Part shown: in pieces, positions 15,101 to 25,144 of the stretch
How the letters are laid out: the number at the start of each line of letters is the position of its first letter
Numbering within the stretch: position 1 is the stretch's first letter
Assembly: GCF_000699445.3 (NCBI RefSeq)
Contig: NC_067197.1
Span: forward strand, 34,021,809-34,085,808
Length of the DNA: 64,000 bases
Source: Schistosoma haematobium
Taxonomy: Eukaryota; Platyhelminthes; Trematoda; Strigeidida; Schistosomatidae
Reading direction: 5' to 3'
Translations under genes and position numbers: made by a program
The notes under the pieces: model-generated
What the model was told of the DNA's origin: nothing
Databases searched by the model: none
The model's input: the letters and a program-made list of their open reading frames with translations, nothing else

Positions 15101-18100
15101 TTTAATGAATTTGTTTGTTTTTCTTCACTACCTATCTTATTGGTTTTTTGTTTGTTTGTTCAACCGTCGGAGAAAACTGAAAACATTTAGTAGGTTACTT
15201 ACTGTTATCAGTTTTTAAAAACTGTGATTGTTCTCTTTCTTTTTGTTTGTGTATGGATACCATGGTGGATTTCAAAGTTCAGTTTAAACAATTTGTCGAT
15301 ATGTTTCTATGTTTTTTTACTATGTTACATGAATGTGGGGACGTGTATAATATCAACCGTATTCTTCAATAAGTCGGTAACACTTGTACGAGAAACGTTG
15401 AAAACCTAGGAACACTGGATATTCGTTTTATTCTAGTATGGGACTCCTTAACAGTGCTCATTCATGATTCTGCAACTGATAATCGAACTCCGGACGTTCG
15501 ACCACGAGAGTGATATCGAGAAACATTCGATGATCTTCTCAACCCTATACCGATAAAAAATTTCAACTAAATATTCTCCTAACCTGTTATGTTGGATGTT
15601 TAGATGTAGACAACAGGGAACCTGGGAACTCACTTTTGTCTACATACAATCCTTGTTGTCATTATGCTGACAACATTCACTTTATTGATTTTTCAGGTGG
15701 ATAATTTATTCTGATCTACAATTGGATATTTCACTTAAAGCCTCACGAATAATGACCTCACTCGAACTATCGTACCTTATATGAATAAGCAGATTGATTT
15801 ATGTTTCCTTAATTTCACCTTAGTTTCTCTCTATCGATTCGGAAATCATTGAGATTTCACGACTAACACTAGGTTTCTTCAACAGAATTTCCCTCTTATC
15901 GAAAATAATCCCTGCAATGTCTTCATGTTCTCAATAGCAGACATTATTTACTTATTGCGGTTGGGTTCATTTTATTTTTGAAATACAAGCTACATTAATA
16001 TCTTTCATCGATACGTCACTAAATTCAATTCGATTTGAACGTGATTGTTAGTGTTCAGGTTGAACAACTACTCTGTTGTGATAGATCTCCTTGGAGTTCG
16101 TGTGGTAAATACAAATGTAATCACTTTCAACGGCATAATTTCTCTATACTCCAATACTGTTGAATGCTGTTCATGTTGGATTGTCGATTGTCCCGAGAAG
16201 TCGATTAAACACGTACAGCAGATATATTTTTACATGACTACCAGGTAACAGTAGCACGAATAAGACTGAAAGAGAACCGTGTCAAGTTAAGACATAGTTG
16301 CAAAACGAGAAAATCATTTATGTGACCTGATTGGTGTAGAACGTTTGTTTGTATGCAGAACGTCACGTTTCATGAAGCAAAGTGTTTTTCATGCAAGTGG
16401 TCTAGCCTAAATTATTTAAATAATAGAATGGTCATTCTCCGTAATTTCACGAATATTGTTTATTGGTTATTTTTTCTTTAAAAAGATGTATTGGTTTTTT
16501 TTATTAGTTGGTTATACTCCGGCGTATCCTCGTCTCTCGGTGGAACCTCCTGCGATGCGACTAGTGTCAACTGTGACCTTGTTATCATTGGGTTTGCAGT
16601 TACTCACTTGTGGTCTTGTACAATTTTCAGTCTTCGTGTTTACCCGACTACAACCATGGTTAGTGAATATGTTTCTCATGTTGTGATGTTTATCTGTAGC
16701 ATCCGTTTGTATTGGTTGTTGCGTTGATATCTGTTTTAAGCACCTGTTAGTGCATTAACTTGATAATTGTAATCAAATCGATGTATTATATTGTTTCAAA
16801 AATTACTTAAGGAACATATAGACTGCTATTGTTTACTTATAATATCTTGTTAGCGATGATCCGCTAGGTAGTGTTAATGTGTGGACAGACTTTTATGGGT
16901 TGGTTGAGCGGTCCTTTCATTCTAAAGCACATTATCCCTTCATGCAACTCCTTTGATTGCTATCATCATTATCCTTTATTTCATTGAAGGTATTTACCAC
17001 TGTTTACTTATCATGAAGATTATGAATTAAAAAATTATGAAAGTACGGCCATATTCTCCGTATCTGTCTATCAATATATCATATTGGCTATTGTATTCTC
17101 TAAATCTGCACCATATCGTCGGTCAATTCTTTCTAATCGTAAGTTGTTTCTTTCTAATTATTGTCTTATATTGTCCAAATTATTATTATTATTATTTGTT
17201 TGACCTCTCATGATTGGATTGGTATTTTAACAATGAATTCGTTTTCTGACGACTGCCACCAGCTAATACGAAACCTAGGTTTAGTGTTTCCGGTTGATTG
17301 TTTGTAATACCAGAAGACAGTTTATGCAATGACAATTCATTTAGACTAGATGCAAGTTTCCAACTTAGTCGATGTTAATCATTGCACCGCAACAATCACT
17401 GTTAATGGGAGTTCAGTTGTTTACGACAATCTTCTTGAGGATCATAAGAAAAAAATTGAGAGATGATAATTGGCTAAGACTATTGTATTTTCGTATAGAC
17501 GATATGTTCATTTCGTTGTGATCTGATGTGTCAATCAGGACAGTCGTACTGGAATTGAAATGTGTGAAACTTTTGAATTGTAACTGTCTTGACTCATTAG
17601 CTCAGTGCATATCGGATTGAGCGTTTGAAGCGTAGGCATTGTGTTCGAGTCACACTGGGATGCAGGCATATCCAGCTGATGAGTGCCATGGAGGACGGAA
17701 TGCGTGCTCTAAATTCCACTTTCAGCCACAATCCTCCTACTGTTTACAACCTTCATAAGTTCTCCTTGTCTTTACTATTGATCAAGACAGACAACAGTAT
17801 GGATTTCCCTTTTAATCACAATCATAATATGTGTATTGTTGCATGTAATACATGGTTATATTATGCATTAACTTCAAGATGTTGATAATTTTAGGCAGAT
17901 TTTTTTTTCACTGTGGTTGTAACTAATACGCAATTGCCATTTTCTCTATGACTTTTCAATTCCATAGATTTATTCGTTGTCAACCTTATTGCATGTATTG
18001 CTGGATCCTTATACTTAACATCTCATCCAGCCCGTGTGGTTCGCAAATTATTCGAAGTAAGATTTCAGTGAAGGACGAAACACTGTGTCATAGTTATTCT

Positions 18101-21100
18101 TATTAATTGCAGACCAATTATATTGATTTTCGTTGATTAACAATATACTGGCCATTCTACTTTTTAAACTATATGCATTCGCCGCGAGACCTGAAGTAAG
18201 GGTCGTGTGTTAAATCCCTGGCGTGCTTGTGTGCACGCACTTTTGAGATGTCCACTACGTGGCCAAAACAGCTGTCTGGTGCCTCCTGGTTTTTAATGAT
18301 ACTCCAACCAAAATCGATCTAAGACGAATGCAATCTATGAAAGAAGTGATTTTCTGCTTTGTTGTTTTCATATATTTTTAGGTTACCTCAGTTTTATTTT
18401 GTTATCCTTTTGTTTATTGATATAAAGCTTAATTCATTTTCTATAGAATTTCATCCTAACAATTCTTAACCACAATTATTCCCTGTTTTCCCAATGAATG
18501 AATGATTGTCTGTTTGAAATAGCTGGCAAACATTCTTCTGATTGTTTAATTCGAACGAAAGTATGTATTTCTAACTGATGTATAGGGCTCGAATTCCATT
18601 GGCATCATCATTAATGGTGTTATATTGTGGATGATGCTAACTAGCATTTTCCATCACTGACTTCTTAGTATTTGTTGTGCAAATGGTTTGGGTGTGATTA
18701 CTAGACAGGAGATTCTTCTGAAAAACATTCCATAAAAGAGTTGGACAGTTTTCTGAATGTTTATTTACATTTCTGACAGACTCTTTAGATTGTATGTGAT
18801 GTTATTGGTTTTTTTATTTTATTTCCAGCTGTGTCGTTTCCCTTCAGTTTATTTTGTAATAATTCTTCATGGAATAGTATTGGGGAATTTACTATTTGGA
18901 TATATTTTGGAATCGATCGTTGATGGCGTTTCATTTCGACAACGAATACGTCATATTCAACATGCTTTATTTCCCAGGTATGTCTGTCTTGAATACATTC
19001 CATTTTGTTCAGTACTGGTTGATTTCTTCCATACATTTAGTGAAATGCTTTAACTACTGAAATGCAGATTATTTTATCGGTAATTAGTAGTATAATATTT
19101 ATTAAGTCAACAATACGACTTGAAGTAATTGGTCCCGTTTATCAATTTCAGTAGAACGCTAAGAAGACAGAGTTCGAAATAATATAATGCAAATCCATCA
19201 CATTGTTCAGATCAACTTCGGGCTCTCATTGTTCTATCAAAACAATACGATCATAATGTTGTAGAATCTATTGCAACTTGAAAATCAATCCGTACAACGT
19301 AAATATTGTCTATTGTAATGAGAAACGCTTATCATCAATACTTGCATTCCAAGTAAAACGACCCTTGAAAATCTCAGGGAATAAATGATATACTATGTAA
19401 AGAAAATCATCATTTTCAATATAGAGTTGTGCAGATCGTTGATTTAGACAACGATTGAAAACGTGAAAGCACTGATTGCCAGATTTATCCCAGAATGAGG
19501 CTCTTCAGAAGTGTACATACACGACCCTCTCAGCAGGCAATCGAACCCATGACTTCCGGTTTCACCCTCAAGCGCCTGCCCTGTAAGTCAACTTGACGGC
19601 GATTGGTCTCACAACCATACAATGTTTTACCTATTATTGCTCGTCTAATTAGCCGAATGTTCATATCATTCACTTTTCACACTTCAAAGTCGGTAACAGT
19701 TGCCATATAATAAACATTTTCAGCAAAATGATATGTTCTGTCGACTAGTTGGATAGTACAAGAATTGTACCGGTTGTTTAATTAGTTAAACCTTTTGAAA
19801 ATCCTTGTTTGTTTTGTGTGTTAAACAAATACTTGGGATTGTTCTTCTCTAATTGTTATCCAATAGACATGTTTCACGTAAAGACTATGAACACATTCGT
19901 GATGAAATAGGTAGATTAGCTGGAGTGTGGCCACCAATTATACGATCTGCTAGTGTGCAAACGTTACCAAGTGAGTTGTTCAATGAAAGTGATGTTGTTG
20001 GACAAACTGTACAAACATCAAGAAAACGCTATAATTCAAGACTTTCAACTGACAGTGAATCTGATGAGGATTGTATTCCAGTTACTTCTGAGGAGAAGGC
20101 TGTCCTGTGTAATAGTTTACGTGATAATAATATTATTCATCAACAAGTACAATTACATTACAATACTCAATCTCCATTTCAACCGTCTTGTGTTTTTGAT
20201 ACTATGCCGAAAAGTGCGATCGGAAATTCATTTAACAAGAAACGGACACGTTCTACTGTAAGTTTACTACGTTACATTGCCTATTTTCTTCATATAGTAC
20301 AAACTGTAATTTTGTGGTATGGTGGATAAGTGGTTCAGGTGTTCAACTTTCAATCACTATGTTTTATGTCTGAGTCCCGCTCCATATGGGTAAGGTTGAG
20401 GAGCTGGGTGATGTCATTAGTCCCCACACAGAATGTGACTCAAAACTAAATACACGGATGTTCTTCATTTTGGTGTACACGAGGAGACCGTCAACATCAT
20501 CCGGAATTCATACGACGGACTACACTGCAATGTTGTGCATGGAGGACAGCTGACAGACGCATTTCAAGTGAGGACCGGAGTCAGATGAGACTGGTTACTT
20601 TCACTCTTCTTCGGGCGGCCGACCGGATTATGAAGACCTACATATCTCAGGGTAAGCACGGAATACGATGGACAGCTTGTGTACATTTAGACGATTTGAA
20701 TCTCGCAGATGACCTAGCCCTTCTATCACATACACAGTGACAAATGCGGGTGAGAACGGTCAGTATAGCAGCAGTCTCTGCTTCAGTAGGCCTCAACATA
20801 CACAAGGGAAGAAGCAAAATCCTGAAATACAACACAGAGTGCAGCAACCAAATCACATTTGATGGAAAAGCTCTTTAACAGGTGGAAATGTTTACGTACC
20901 TGGCCAGCATGATTGATAAGCAAGGAAGATCTAATGCAGATGTGAAGGGAATGATTGGCAAAGTAAGGGTAGCATTTCTAGAGCTGAAAAACATCCGGAA
21001 CTCAAAGCAACTGTCAACCAATATCAAAGCCAGAATCTTCAATACGAACATTAAGACAGTTGTATTGTATGGAGCTGAAATGTGCAGAACTACCACAACC

Positions 21101-22043
21101 ATAGTAAAAAAATATACAAGTATTTATAAACAATTGTCCACGTAAGATACTCAGTGTCCGTTGACCGGATACCATCGGCAACGGCCCACTGTATCAGAAA
21201 ACAAACCGACTTCCATTTGAGGAGAAAATTAAGAAAATACTCTGGGAGTGGATAGGACACATTAAAGAAACTATCAAAGTGCATTACGAGGCAAGCACTA
21301 ACTTGGAATCCTGAAGGGAAAAGGAAAAAAGGTAGGTCACGGAGCGCGTTGCGTCAGGAATTAATGCCAGACATTAAATGAATGAACAGAACGTGGAGAC
21401 AATAGGAATTGAGGGCTGAAGGTATAGTTGGTTGGAAAATCGTAGTTGGCGGTGCGTATTCGTATGAAAGGTAAGTAAGACTATCAAACTCACAAATCTG
21501 TCACTACAAAATTATCGGAAAACTAAATGTGTACGGTGGTCTTAATCTACCTAAGCAAAATGTTTTCTCAATAGAAACAACTTTGATTGGGTTCTTTATC
21601 AGTCCTCCTAGAAAGGCTTCAAATTGTCTATTTTCCCCTTGTAAGTAATCCTGCTGATCATGTGTATTCTCGGGATGTCTACTTGTAAATTCAATGAAGT
21701 GTGTGACATATGCATTTGTGCGGCATGGCCATGTAATGTACTTTTGTTCTAAGATAAAATATAGTTTTGTGATCTGCTTTCAATTGTCTCATTTTAGAGC
21801 ACCCATAATCGCCATTCATTTAACACTACGAGAAGCCTTGGAAGCAAAGGTATCAAACGCAATACTTCTAAGGAAAACAGTTCTACACAACAAATGCCTG
21901 CAGCACATCAAAAACTGGAGGTCGGAGCTCTTACTCCGACTCAACGAGCTAAACACATTCGATCACAGAGTGGGCCAAAATCACTTAGTTCAAATACCGT
22001 CGACGTTCAGTCGGACCCATTCCAATCAGCTACTTACCACTGA
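2954..22043 (+). CDS. P5B-type cation/polyamine-transporting ATPase (ATP13A2/ATP13A3-like), 5' incomplete, 13 exons visible
   Basis: The product is a multi-pass P-type ATPase of the P5B group, whose animal members work in endosomal or lysosomal membranes and include polyamine exporters. Exons: 2954-3160, 3757-3873, 5363-5519, 8288-8527, 9072-9615, 10884-11190, 12366-12695, 16508-16658, 16990-17138, 17968-18056, 18829-18977, 19867-20257 and 21798-22043. All have GT-AG borders, and phases match throughout except across 12696-16507, where one short transmembrane exon is missing. Visible motifs are [13 protein letters not shown] (after the catalytic Asp, which lies upstream), KGAPE in the nucleotide-binding domain, [15 protein letters not shown] in the P domain and ASVASPFTS before the last membrane helices. 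Odd points are an insertion of roughly 190 residues between TGDN and the hinge, and a long polar C-terminal tail. The family assignment is firm; ATP13A2 versus ATP13A3 is not resolved. The start codon and promoter lie outside the window. Confidence 0.93.
3757..3873 (+). CDS. ATP13A-like exon b (nucleotide-binding domain)
   Basis: It has 39 whole codons between TTTTGTCAG and GTAAGT, phase 0 on both sides. The frame begins ELIEEAADH and belongs to the variable part of the N domain. Confidence 0.88.
5363..5519 (+). CDS. ATP13A-like exon c (N domain, KGAPE)
   Basis: The exon runs from the acceptor ACTTGTAG to the donor GTAAGTAAG. The peptide contains [15 protein letters not shown] and YTKGAPE, both typical of P5 ATPase nucleotide-binding domains. 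It ends after the first base of a codon, which the next exon completes. Confidence 0.93.
6600..6865 (+). pseudogene. 18S rRNA fragment (V4 region), decayed, inside an ATPase intron
   Basis: The stretch contains blocks diagnostic of eukaryotic small-subunit rRNA in the right order: TAAAATGCTCGTAGTTGGAT, TTTTGCTCGGTG, AAACGGGTGTCGAG, GTGCTCAAAGCAGGCC and GGAATAATGAAATAG. It covers about 265 bases around the V4 region, with substitutions and small gaps, in the sense orientation. No flanking rRNA, ITS or 28S sequence is present, so this is an isolated relic and not a working gene. Confidence 0.9.
8288..8527 (+). CDS. ATP13A-like exon d (N to P domain)
   Basis: The exon starts after TTCTTTAG and ends before GTATGT. 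The frame includes [26 protein letters not shown] and the run NIRPVMVTG that leads into TGDN. The intron before it is about 2.8 kb and contains an 18S rRNA relic. Confidence 0.94.
9072..9615 (+). CDS. ATP13A-like exon e (TGDN motif plus long insertion)
   Basis: It begins by completing the Gly of TGDNMLTA and continues through [15 protein letters not shown]. From about codon 30 the sequence is Ser/Thr/Asn-rich with no family counterpart that I recognise. It ends at GTAAGT after two bases of a Val codon. At 544 bases it is the largest exon seen in the gene. Confidence 0.92.
10884..11190 (+). CDS. ATP13A-like exon f (end of insertion, return to conserved core)
   Basis: The acceptor is TTTCGCTCAG and the donor GTGAGT. 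The first two thirds continue the polar insertion (a Ser-rich run, a His cluster). The last third, [13 protein letters not shown] to LIPK, matches the conserved segment that precedes the second half of the P domain. Confidence 0.9.
12366..12695 (+). CDS. ATP13A-like exon g (P domain GDGAND and first C-terminal helix)
   Basis: It has 110 whole codons from TTTCTCAG to GTAAGT. It carries [12 protein letters not shown], the Mg-binding hinge motif [26 protein letters not shown] and a hydrophobic segment ending YSVVLLYY. These are all hallmark P5B positions. Confidence 0.96.
16508..16658 (+). CDS. ATP13A-like exon h (C-terminal transmembrane segment)
   Basis: The exon runs from the acceptor TTTATTAG to the donor GTTAGT. 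The peptide reads [18 protein letters not shown] followed by a hydrophobic helix, as expected after the NLxDxQFLxIDL segment of the family. That segment is missing between this exon and exon g. The exon begins with two bases of a codon, so the missing exon must end in phase 1. Confidence 0.92.
16990..17138 (+). CDS. ATP13A-like exon i (transmembrane segment)
   Basis: The first base completes a Trp codon split with exon h. The frame [20 protein letters not shown] is a membrane helix, followed by FSKSAPYRR. The donor is GTAAGT. Confidence 0.93.
17590..17765 (+). mobile_element. SMalpha-like SINE with hammerhead-ribozyme relic, copy 1
   Basis: A tRNA-like pol III promoter is recognisable: A-box-like TTAGCTCAGTGCATATCGG near 17598 and B-box-like GTTCGAGTCAC near 17642. 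It is followed by CCAGCTGATGAGTGCCATGG and GGACGGAA near 17672-17704. The CUGAUGA core is intact, but the second core strand reads GGAA instead of GAAA and stem II has a mismatch, so self-cleavage is unlikely. SMalpha elements with this layout are known from schistosomes. Confidence 0.75.
17968..18056 (+). CDS. ATP13A-like exon j (transmembrane segment)
   Basis: An 89-base exon between TTCCATAG and GTAAGA. The peptide [17 protein letters not shown] is hydrophobic and is followed by [12 protein letters not shown]. It is in phase with both neighbours. Confidence 0.9.
18180..18315 (+). mobile_element. SMalpha-like SINE relic, copy 2
   Basis: Degenerate relative of the element at 46588. A B-box-like GGGTCGTGTGTTAAATCCC is followed by GCACTTTTGAGATGTCC and GTCTGGTGCCTCCTGG. 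The hammerhead core is heavily mutated. It lies in the intron between ATPase exons j and k. Confidence 0.6.
18829..18977 (+). CDS. ATP13A-like exon k (last transmembrane helix)
   Basis: The exon runs from the acceptor TTATTTCCAG to the donor GTATGT. It encodes [20 protein letters not shown], the final helix, followed by the basic cytosolic start [13 protein letters not shown]. Confidence 0.92.
19425..19612 (-). mobile_element. SMalpha-like SINE relic, copy 3 (minus strand)
   Basis: On the minus strand a B-box-like GGGTTCGATTGCC is followed by CTTCTGAAGAGCC, then CAGTGCTTTCACGTTTTC and CGTTGTCTA. These correspond in order to the 3' half of the element at 46588. The catalytic core is altered. 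Confidence 0.6.
19867..20257 (+). CDS. ATP13A-like exon l (cytosolic C-terminal extension)
   Basis: The first base completes an Arg codon from exon k. The peptide is hydrophilic, with an acidic Ser/Asp cluster ([10 protein letters not shown]) and basic patches, and no domain that I recognise. The donor is GTAAGT after 130 whole codons. Confidence 0.85.
20455..21475 (+). pseudogene. RTE-type non-LTR retrotransposon, reverse transcriptase fossil
   Basis: Broken frames encode, in order, [33 protein letters not shown] (the A/F-x-DD catalytic box), [22 protein letters not shown] and [11 protein letters not shown]. Several in-frame stops and frameshifts are present. The 3' end carries a short GTAAGTAAG tail typical of this group. 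It is 5' truncated, in the sense orientation within the intron before the terminal ATPase exon. The minus-strand element at 55923-57040 belongs to the same family. Confidence 0.88.
21798..22043 (+). CDS. ATP13A-like terminal exon m
   Basis: After the acceptor CTCATTTTAG the frame in phase with exon l stays open for 81 codons and stops at TGA 22041-22043. The product is polar ([15 protein letters not shown], then [11 protein letters not shown]). The other frames hold only unrelated short openings. No clear AATAAA signal was seen in the next 300 bases. Confidence 0.78.
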   Translation, partial: STHNRHSFNTTRSLGSKGIKRNTSKENSSTQQMPAAHQKLEVGALTPTQRAKHIRSQSGPKSLSSNTVDVQSDPFQSATYH

Positions 22044-23090
22044 TAGGATAGGTTTGTCGGGGAGTTTTACGTTGTTAGTCTTTCGATGTATATTATGTAC
22101 TGTTATCATCAGCAGACGATTTCAAATCAATAACTGTATTTTCTCCTAAATCGCTGTACACAATATGAATTGCTTTTTTCTCCTGTCCCTAATTCGGATG
22201 GTTCATTTTCTCTTGACTCTTACGTTAACCTGTGAAAATCTTTCTGTCATGTCACGCTTTTTCTCTCTCTGTTATATTAGCAAGAATAGTAACCAGAAAC
22301 ATATATAATTCATCCATCTGAATTTTCATTCTTATTCATTATCGTTTTACTGAATAGAGCAGAACTATCAGTTTTAGACAGAAAACAAAAGATCTTTCAT
22401 TATCGATAATCTTCTCGTTTACGAATGTTGTTTTCATTTTGTTTCTCGACACATGCAGTCTATCAGTAATCCCATTACTATATTATTCGCTCACTCTAGA
22501 GAAATTCTTGCTTACATAAAGTAACACTAACAGAAAACCAACTGTCTAATTGAGTAGACCGTACTATCGCGTATTTTGTGGTTTATGACTCGGATAGGTA
22601 AGAATTATCTCAATTCTGTCTGACTCATGATTCCTATGAATTACCATTTTGTGTATTTCGTAAGCATCAAGTGAACTAAAAGTGGAACAGACTGACTGAC
22701 GAGAGGGTTCAAGGAATTCATAGTTTTCCCCCCTTACTATGTGATCTTGCAAATTATCTAATGTGTTTTATGCCATTTTATTTTTTATTTCCATGTGTAT
22801 GTTACGTTCAGTTGTTAAAGATTTTTTCTTTCGTTTTTCTCTTTGTCTATAAAATCGAAGTGATATTTTTCTTTGAGCACGAATGTGATGATACATTGTT
22901 CATAATCATAAACAATATTTAGTTTGATTGTTTTAGTATAATTAGTAGTGCTATTATTTTGCTAGGTGATGAGTTGTAGGATTCAGTAGTATTTCTGATT
23001 CGAAAGAAACAGATAATGATAATCCGAGTGTGTTTCAATGAATTGTGCATGCAACTCACATTTATTGCTAATAGTTAAGTCTTAACGAAA
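22044..23090. other. Downstream of the ATPase gene, nothing recognised
   Basis: This should include the ATPase 3' untranslated region. No coding frame, RNA gene or repeat could be supported. Confidence 0.5.
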
Positions 23091-23099
23091 TTCTCGTCA

Positions 23100-23720
23100 C
23101 ACCTGACCCCTACCGACTACTTAGTCGTTTCAAAGGCATTGTATTTTCGTGGGACTTTTCGACCTTTTAAATAAACAAATGCACCGTCGTAAACTAGAAG
23201 TCGTGGTTTAGCCTTCATGCTAATATTTATTTAGGTACAACACGGCTCCGAAAATGCACCACACAAAGGAAGCGATATTGTGTAGGAATAAACGAAGTTG
23301 AGGTTGTACAATCAATAAATAATTATGGATAACGCGGTCAGAGTACAAAGGTTATCAGAATTAGGTCCCTGCAATACATTTCGAACAACCTGACCATATA
23401 TATACTTGTTAATTCAGTCCGCTACAACGTAGGACCAGGCACACATATGCATCGGTTCAAGTTGCCACACCTCATTAGCGCTTGTTAAGACATTGTACGA
23501 AAAATCAAAGCGACTAATTGTTTCCATTAATAGATTAACAGAAACAGTATTCAGTAAGGGATACAGTTCAGTTGAAAATTGACAAAGCGACCAAAGATTA
23601 AGCCTGACAGTCAGGGCTGCACATCTCAAACCACTGCATTGCACAATCTCTAGAGCTCTAACTGGAGAGTAATGATGAGACGACTGATCCCAGTCTCATT
23701 CGGCCATTACTTCTTCGTCT
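23100..23720 (-). other. Possible repeat or retroelement fragment, unassigned
   Basis: A 76-codon minus-strand frame (23414-23644) has no recognisable domain. The region is somewhat less AT-rich than its surroundings, and TATATATATGGTCAGG on the minus strand resembles a promoter-like or LTR-like stretch. There is no second copy in the window to prove that it is a repeat. Confidence 0.25.
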
Positions 23721-23929
23721 ACAGCCTCACAACTTCGTTTTTCTTAAGTACGAATGAACAAGAAACAACAGTCACGCAGGATAGAATCTTCGATACCGTC
23801 ATTGCTCAGTAGGGTTGAAAAATGCATCTTTTTTCTCGTACTATAGTCCAACATTTCATATTGCAATAGTAGCCGTCTTTATTCCCAAAAATCTGGTGAA
23901 ATGCTTGTGTATAGCAGGGTATGAGCAAA

Positions 23930-24268
23930 CTCGTGTTAATGGATACGGAGCATCCATCTGGGGGATTTGGGGAACCCTGATTCCAAACCTGTGGTGCATA
24001 TAGACTCAAGGATCCCGGGACGGAAACTGGCGTATGAGACTGTTGTTGATCACCGGCGACCGTGGGACTGCATGTCTTAACGTTTCCCCACTGCTTTGTG
24101 GATTAGACCTCTAGGTCAAAGGCTGGGGAAGTGACCTGAGAAAACCACCTGCTTCAGTTTAAACAATATTCAAGCCCTTACACAAGTCGAATGACGAAGT
24201 GCGGCACATAAACGTTTGGTGCCTCCCTGTACCAATGTTCATGTGTTTGCTTAAATAAATAAAAATAA
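23930..24268 (+). repeat. Interspersed repeat with (AAATA)n-type tail, copy 2
   Basis: Matches the 100-545 copy block by block: ACCCTGATTCCAAACC, then GATCACCGGCGACC, GTGGATTAGACCTC, AGAAAACCACCTGC and GGTGCCTCCCTGTACCAATG, ending in TAAATAAATAAAAATAA. Same orientation, diverged by many substitutions. Confidence 0.75.
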
Positions 24269-24612
24269 TTTCTTATGGGTTTCCGACCTGCAGAATATTA
24301 AATGAAAATCGTACCTGAACACACTATGAAAAAGTTATGATAAAGATATCATAGAAAATATAATTCATTGAGAATCGCATCTGATAAAATAATGAAGACA
24401 TACTTTTTGTCGAAACAATATCACAACGGCTTTTAAGATTGTTCTGAGAAATAGTAGACTGTATATCAATTTACATGATTCGAAAGCACGGTAAAAAAGA
24501 ACTATCTACATTGATTTGATGATCAGCAAAATAGAAAAGAAAATATGAAAGCACGTAAACGAAGCCAACTAAATATTGAGTTATTCATTGGACTGCTTGA
24601 GGTCGACCTATT
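24269..24612. other. Between the repeat and the HINT3-like gene, nothing recognised
   Basis: Presumed 3' flank of the minus-strand HINT3-like gene. No supported feature. Confidence 0.4.
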
Positions 24613-24666
24613 TCACTTCTTCCTTTCAATTTTGAGCTTTTTTAAATCGTCCAAAACTCTTTCAAC
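24613..24666 (-). CDS. HINT3-like terminal exon
   Basis: Seventeen codons plus TGA after the acceptor TTTGCTAG. The peptide VERVLDDLKKLKIERKK resembles the short helical C-terminus of HINT3 proteins. Confidence 0.85.
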   Translation of the reverse strand, partial: VERVLDDLKKLKIERKK

Positions 24667-25092
24667 CTAGCAAAGAATTGATAGAAAAAGCGTCAAAATA
24701 AGTATGATCGCACACTTACCTTTCGGAAAATATGAAACCGCGGATCAAACATTAGATTAAAACTCATAAGTTGTTTAGGTCCAAGGATGTGCATGTGTAG
24801 ATGATGGACACTATTGAATGGTGGCCAATGAAATCCAAACCTACAACTTATTTGATATTAAATGATAATTTACAAAAAATCGTCTGGGTCCAATTTCAAT
24901 TGACTAGTGAGATAATTCTTTCCGCAAGTCATCATATCCATAACTGATTTACATGAAGCAAAGCCAGAGTTTACCTAGTGGTATATCTTCATGAGTCAAA
25001 TATTTAGCGTTCCTTATGTGCTTTTTAGGAACACATTGAAAGTGATACTGAGCTTTCGGTAAGTGATCATGAAATATCACTAAATCATTGGT
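24613..25092 (-). CDS. HINT3-like histidine-triad (HIT) protein, four 3' exons
   Basis: HIT proteins of this branch hydrolyse nucleoside phosphoramidates or acyl-adenylates. On the minus strand the exons are 25092-24975, 24943-24874, 24840-24720 and 24666-24613, all with GT-AG borders and matching phases. The peptide runs NDLVIFHDHLPKAQYH, VPKKHI, LVMDMMTCGKNYL, then GFHWPPFNSVHHLHMHILGP. That last segment holds the histidine triad (H-x-H-x-H pattern, HHLHMHIL) in the HINT3-type context. It ends with a Lys-rich tail (DDLKKLKIERKK) and TGA at 24613-24615. The N-terminal exon with the usual C-x-F-C-K-I motif was not found. The introns are 31, 33 and 53 bases, which fits schistosome micro-introns. 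The family call is strong; the substrate is unknown. Confidence 0.9.
24720..24840 (-). CDS. HINT3-like exon with the histidine triad
   Basis: The 121-base exon starts by completing the Leu codon and ends in phase 0 before GTAAGT. It contains FGFHWPPFNS and HHLHMHIL, the catalytic His triad of the HIT superfamily. Confidence 0.93.
24874..24943 (-). CDS. HINT3-like micro-exon
   Basis: A 70-base exon between a 31-base intron and a 33-base intron. It encodes VMDMMTCGKNYLTSQLKLDP and ends after two bases of a Leu codon before GTAAAT. Confidence 0.87.
24975..25092 (-). CDS. HINT3-like exon (first visible)
   Basis: It follows the minus-strand acceptor TTATGAAAG and ends with one base of a codon before GTAAAC. 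It encodes TNDLVIFHDHLPKAQYH to EDIPL. The upstream exon should join at the Thr codon. Confidence 0.88.
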
Positions 25093-25144
25093 CTTTCATA
25101 AGTGTTCGGAAAAATTATTGATTAACAAGAATAATCAAAACTTA

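Noticed and set aside
15698..15780. Second candidate for the missing exon ([15 protein letters not shown] after TTTTTCAG)
   Set aside because: The phase at its start does not fit the preceding exon and no donor follows in frame.
20320..20450. tRNA gene-like sequence (GTGGATAAGTGGTTCAGG and GAGTCCCGCTCC)
   Set aside because: No cloverleaf can be drawn. At most it is a SINE remnant without the other diagnostic blocks.
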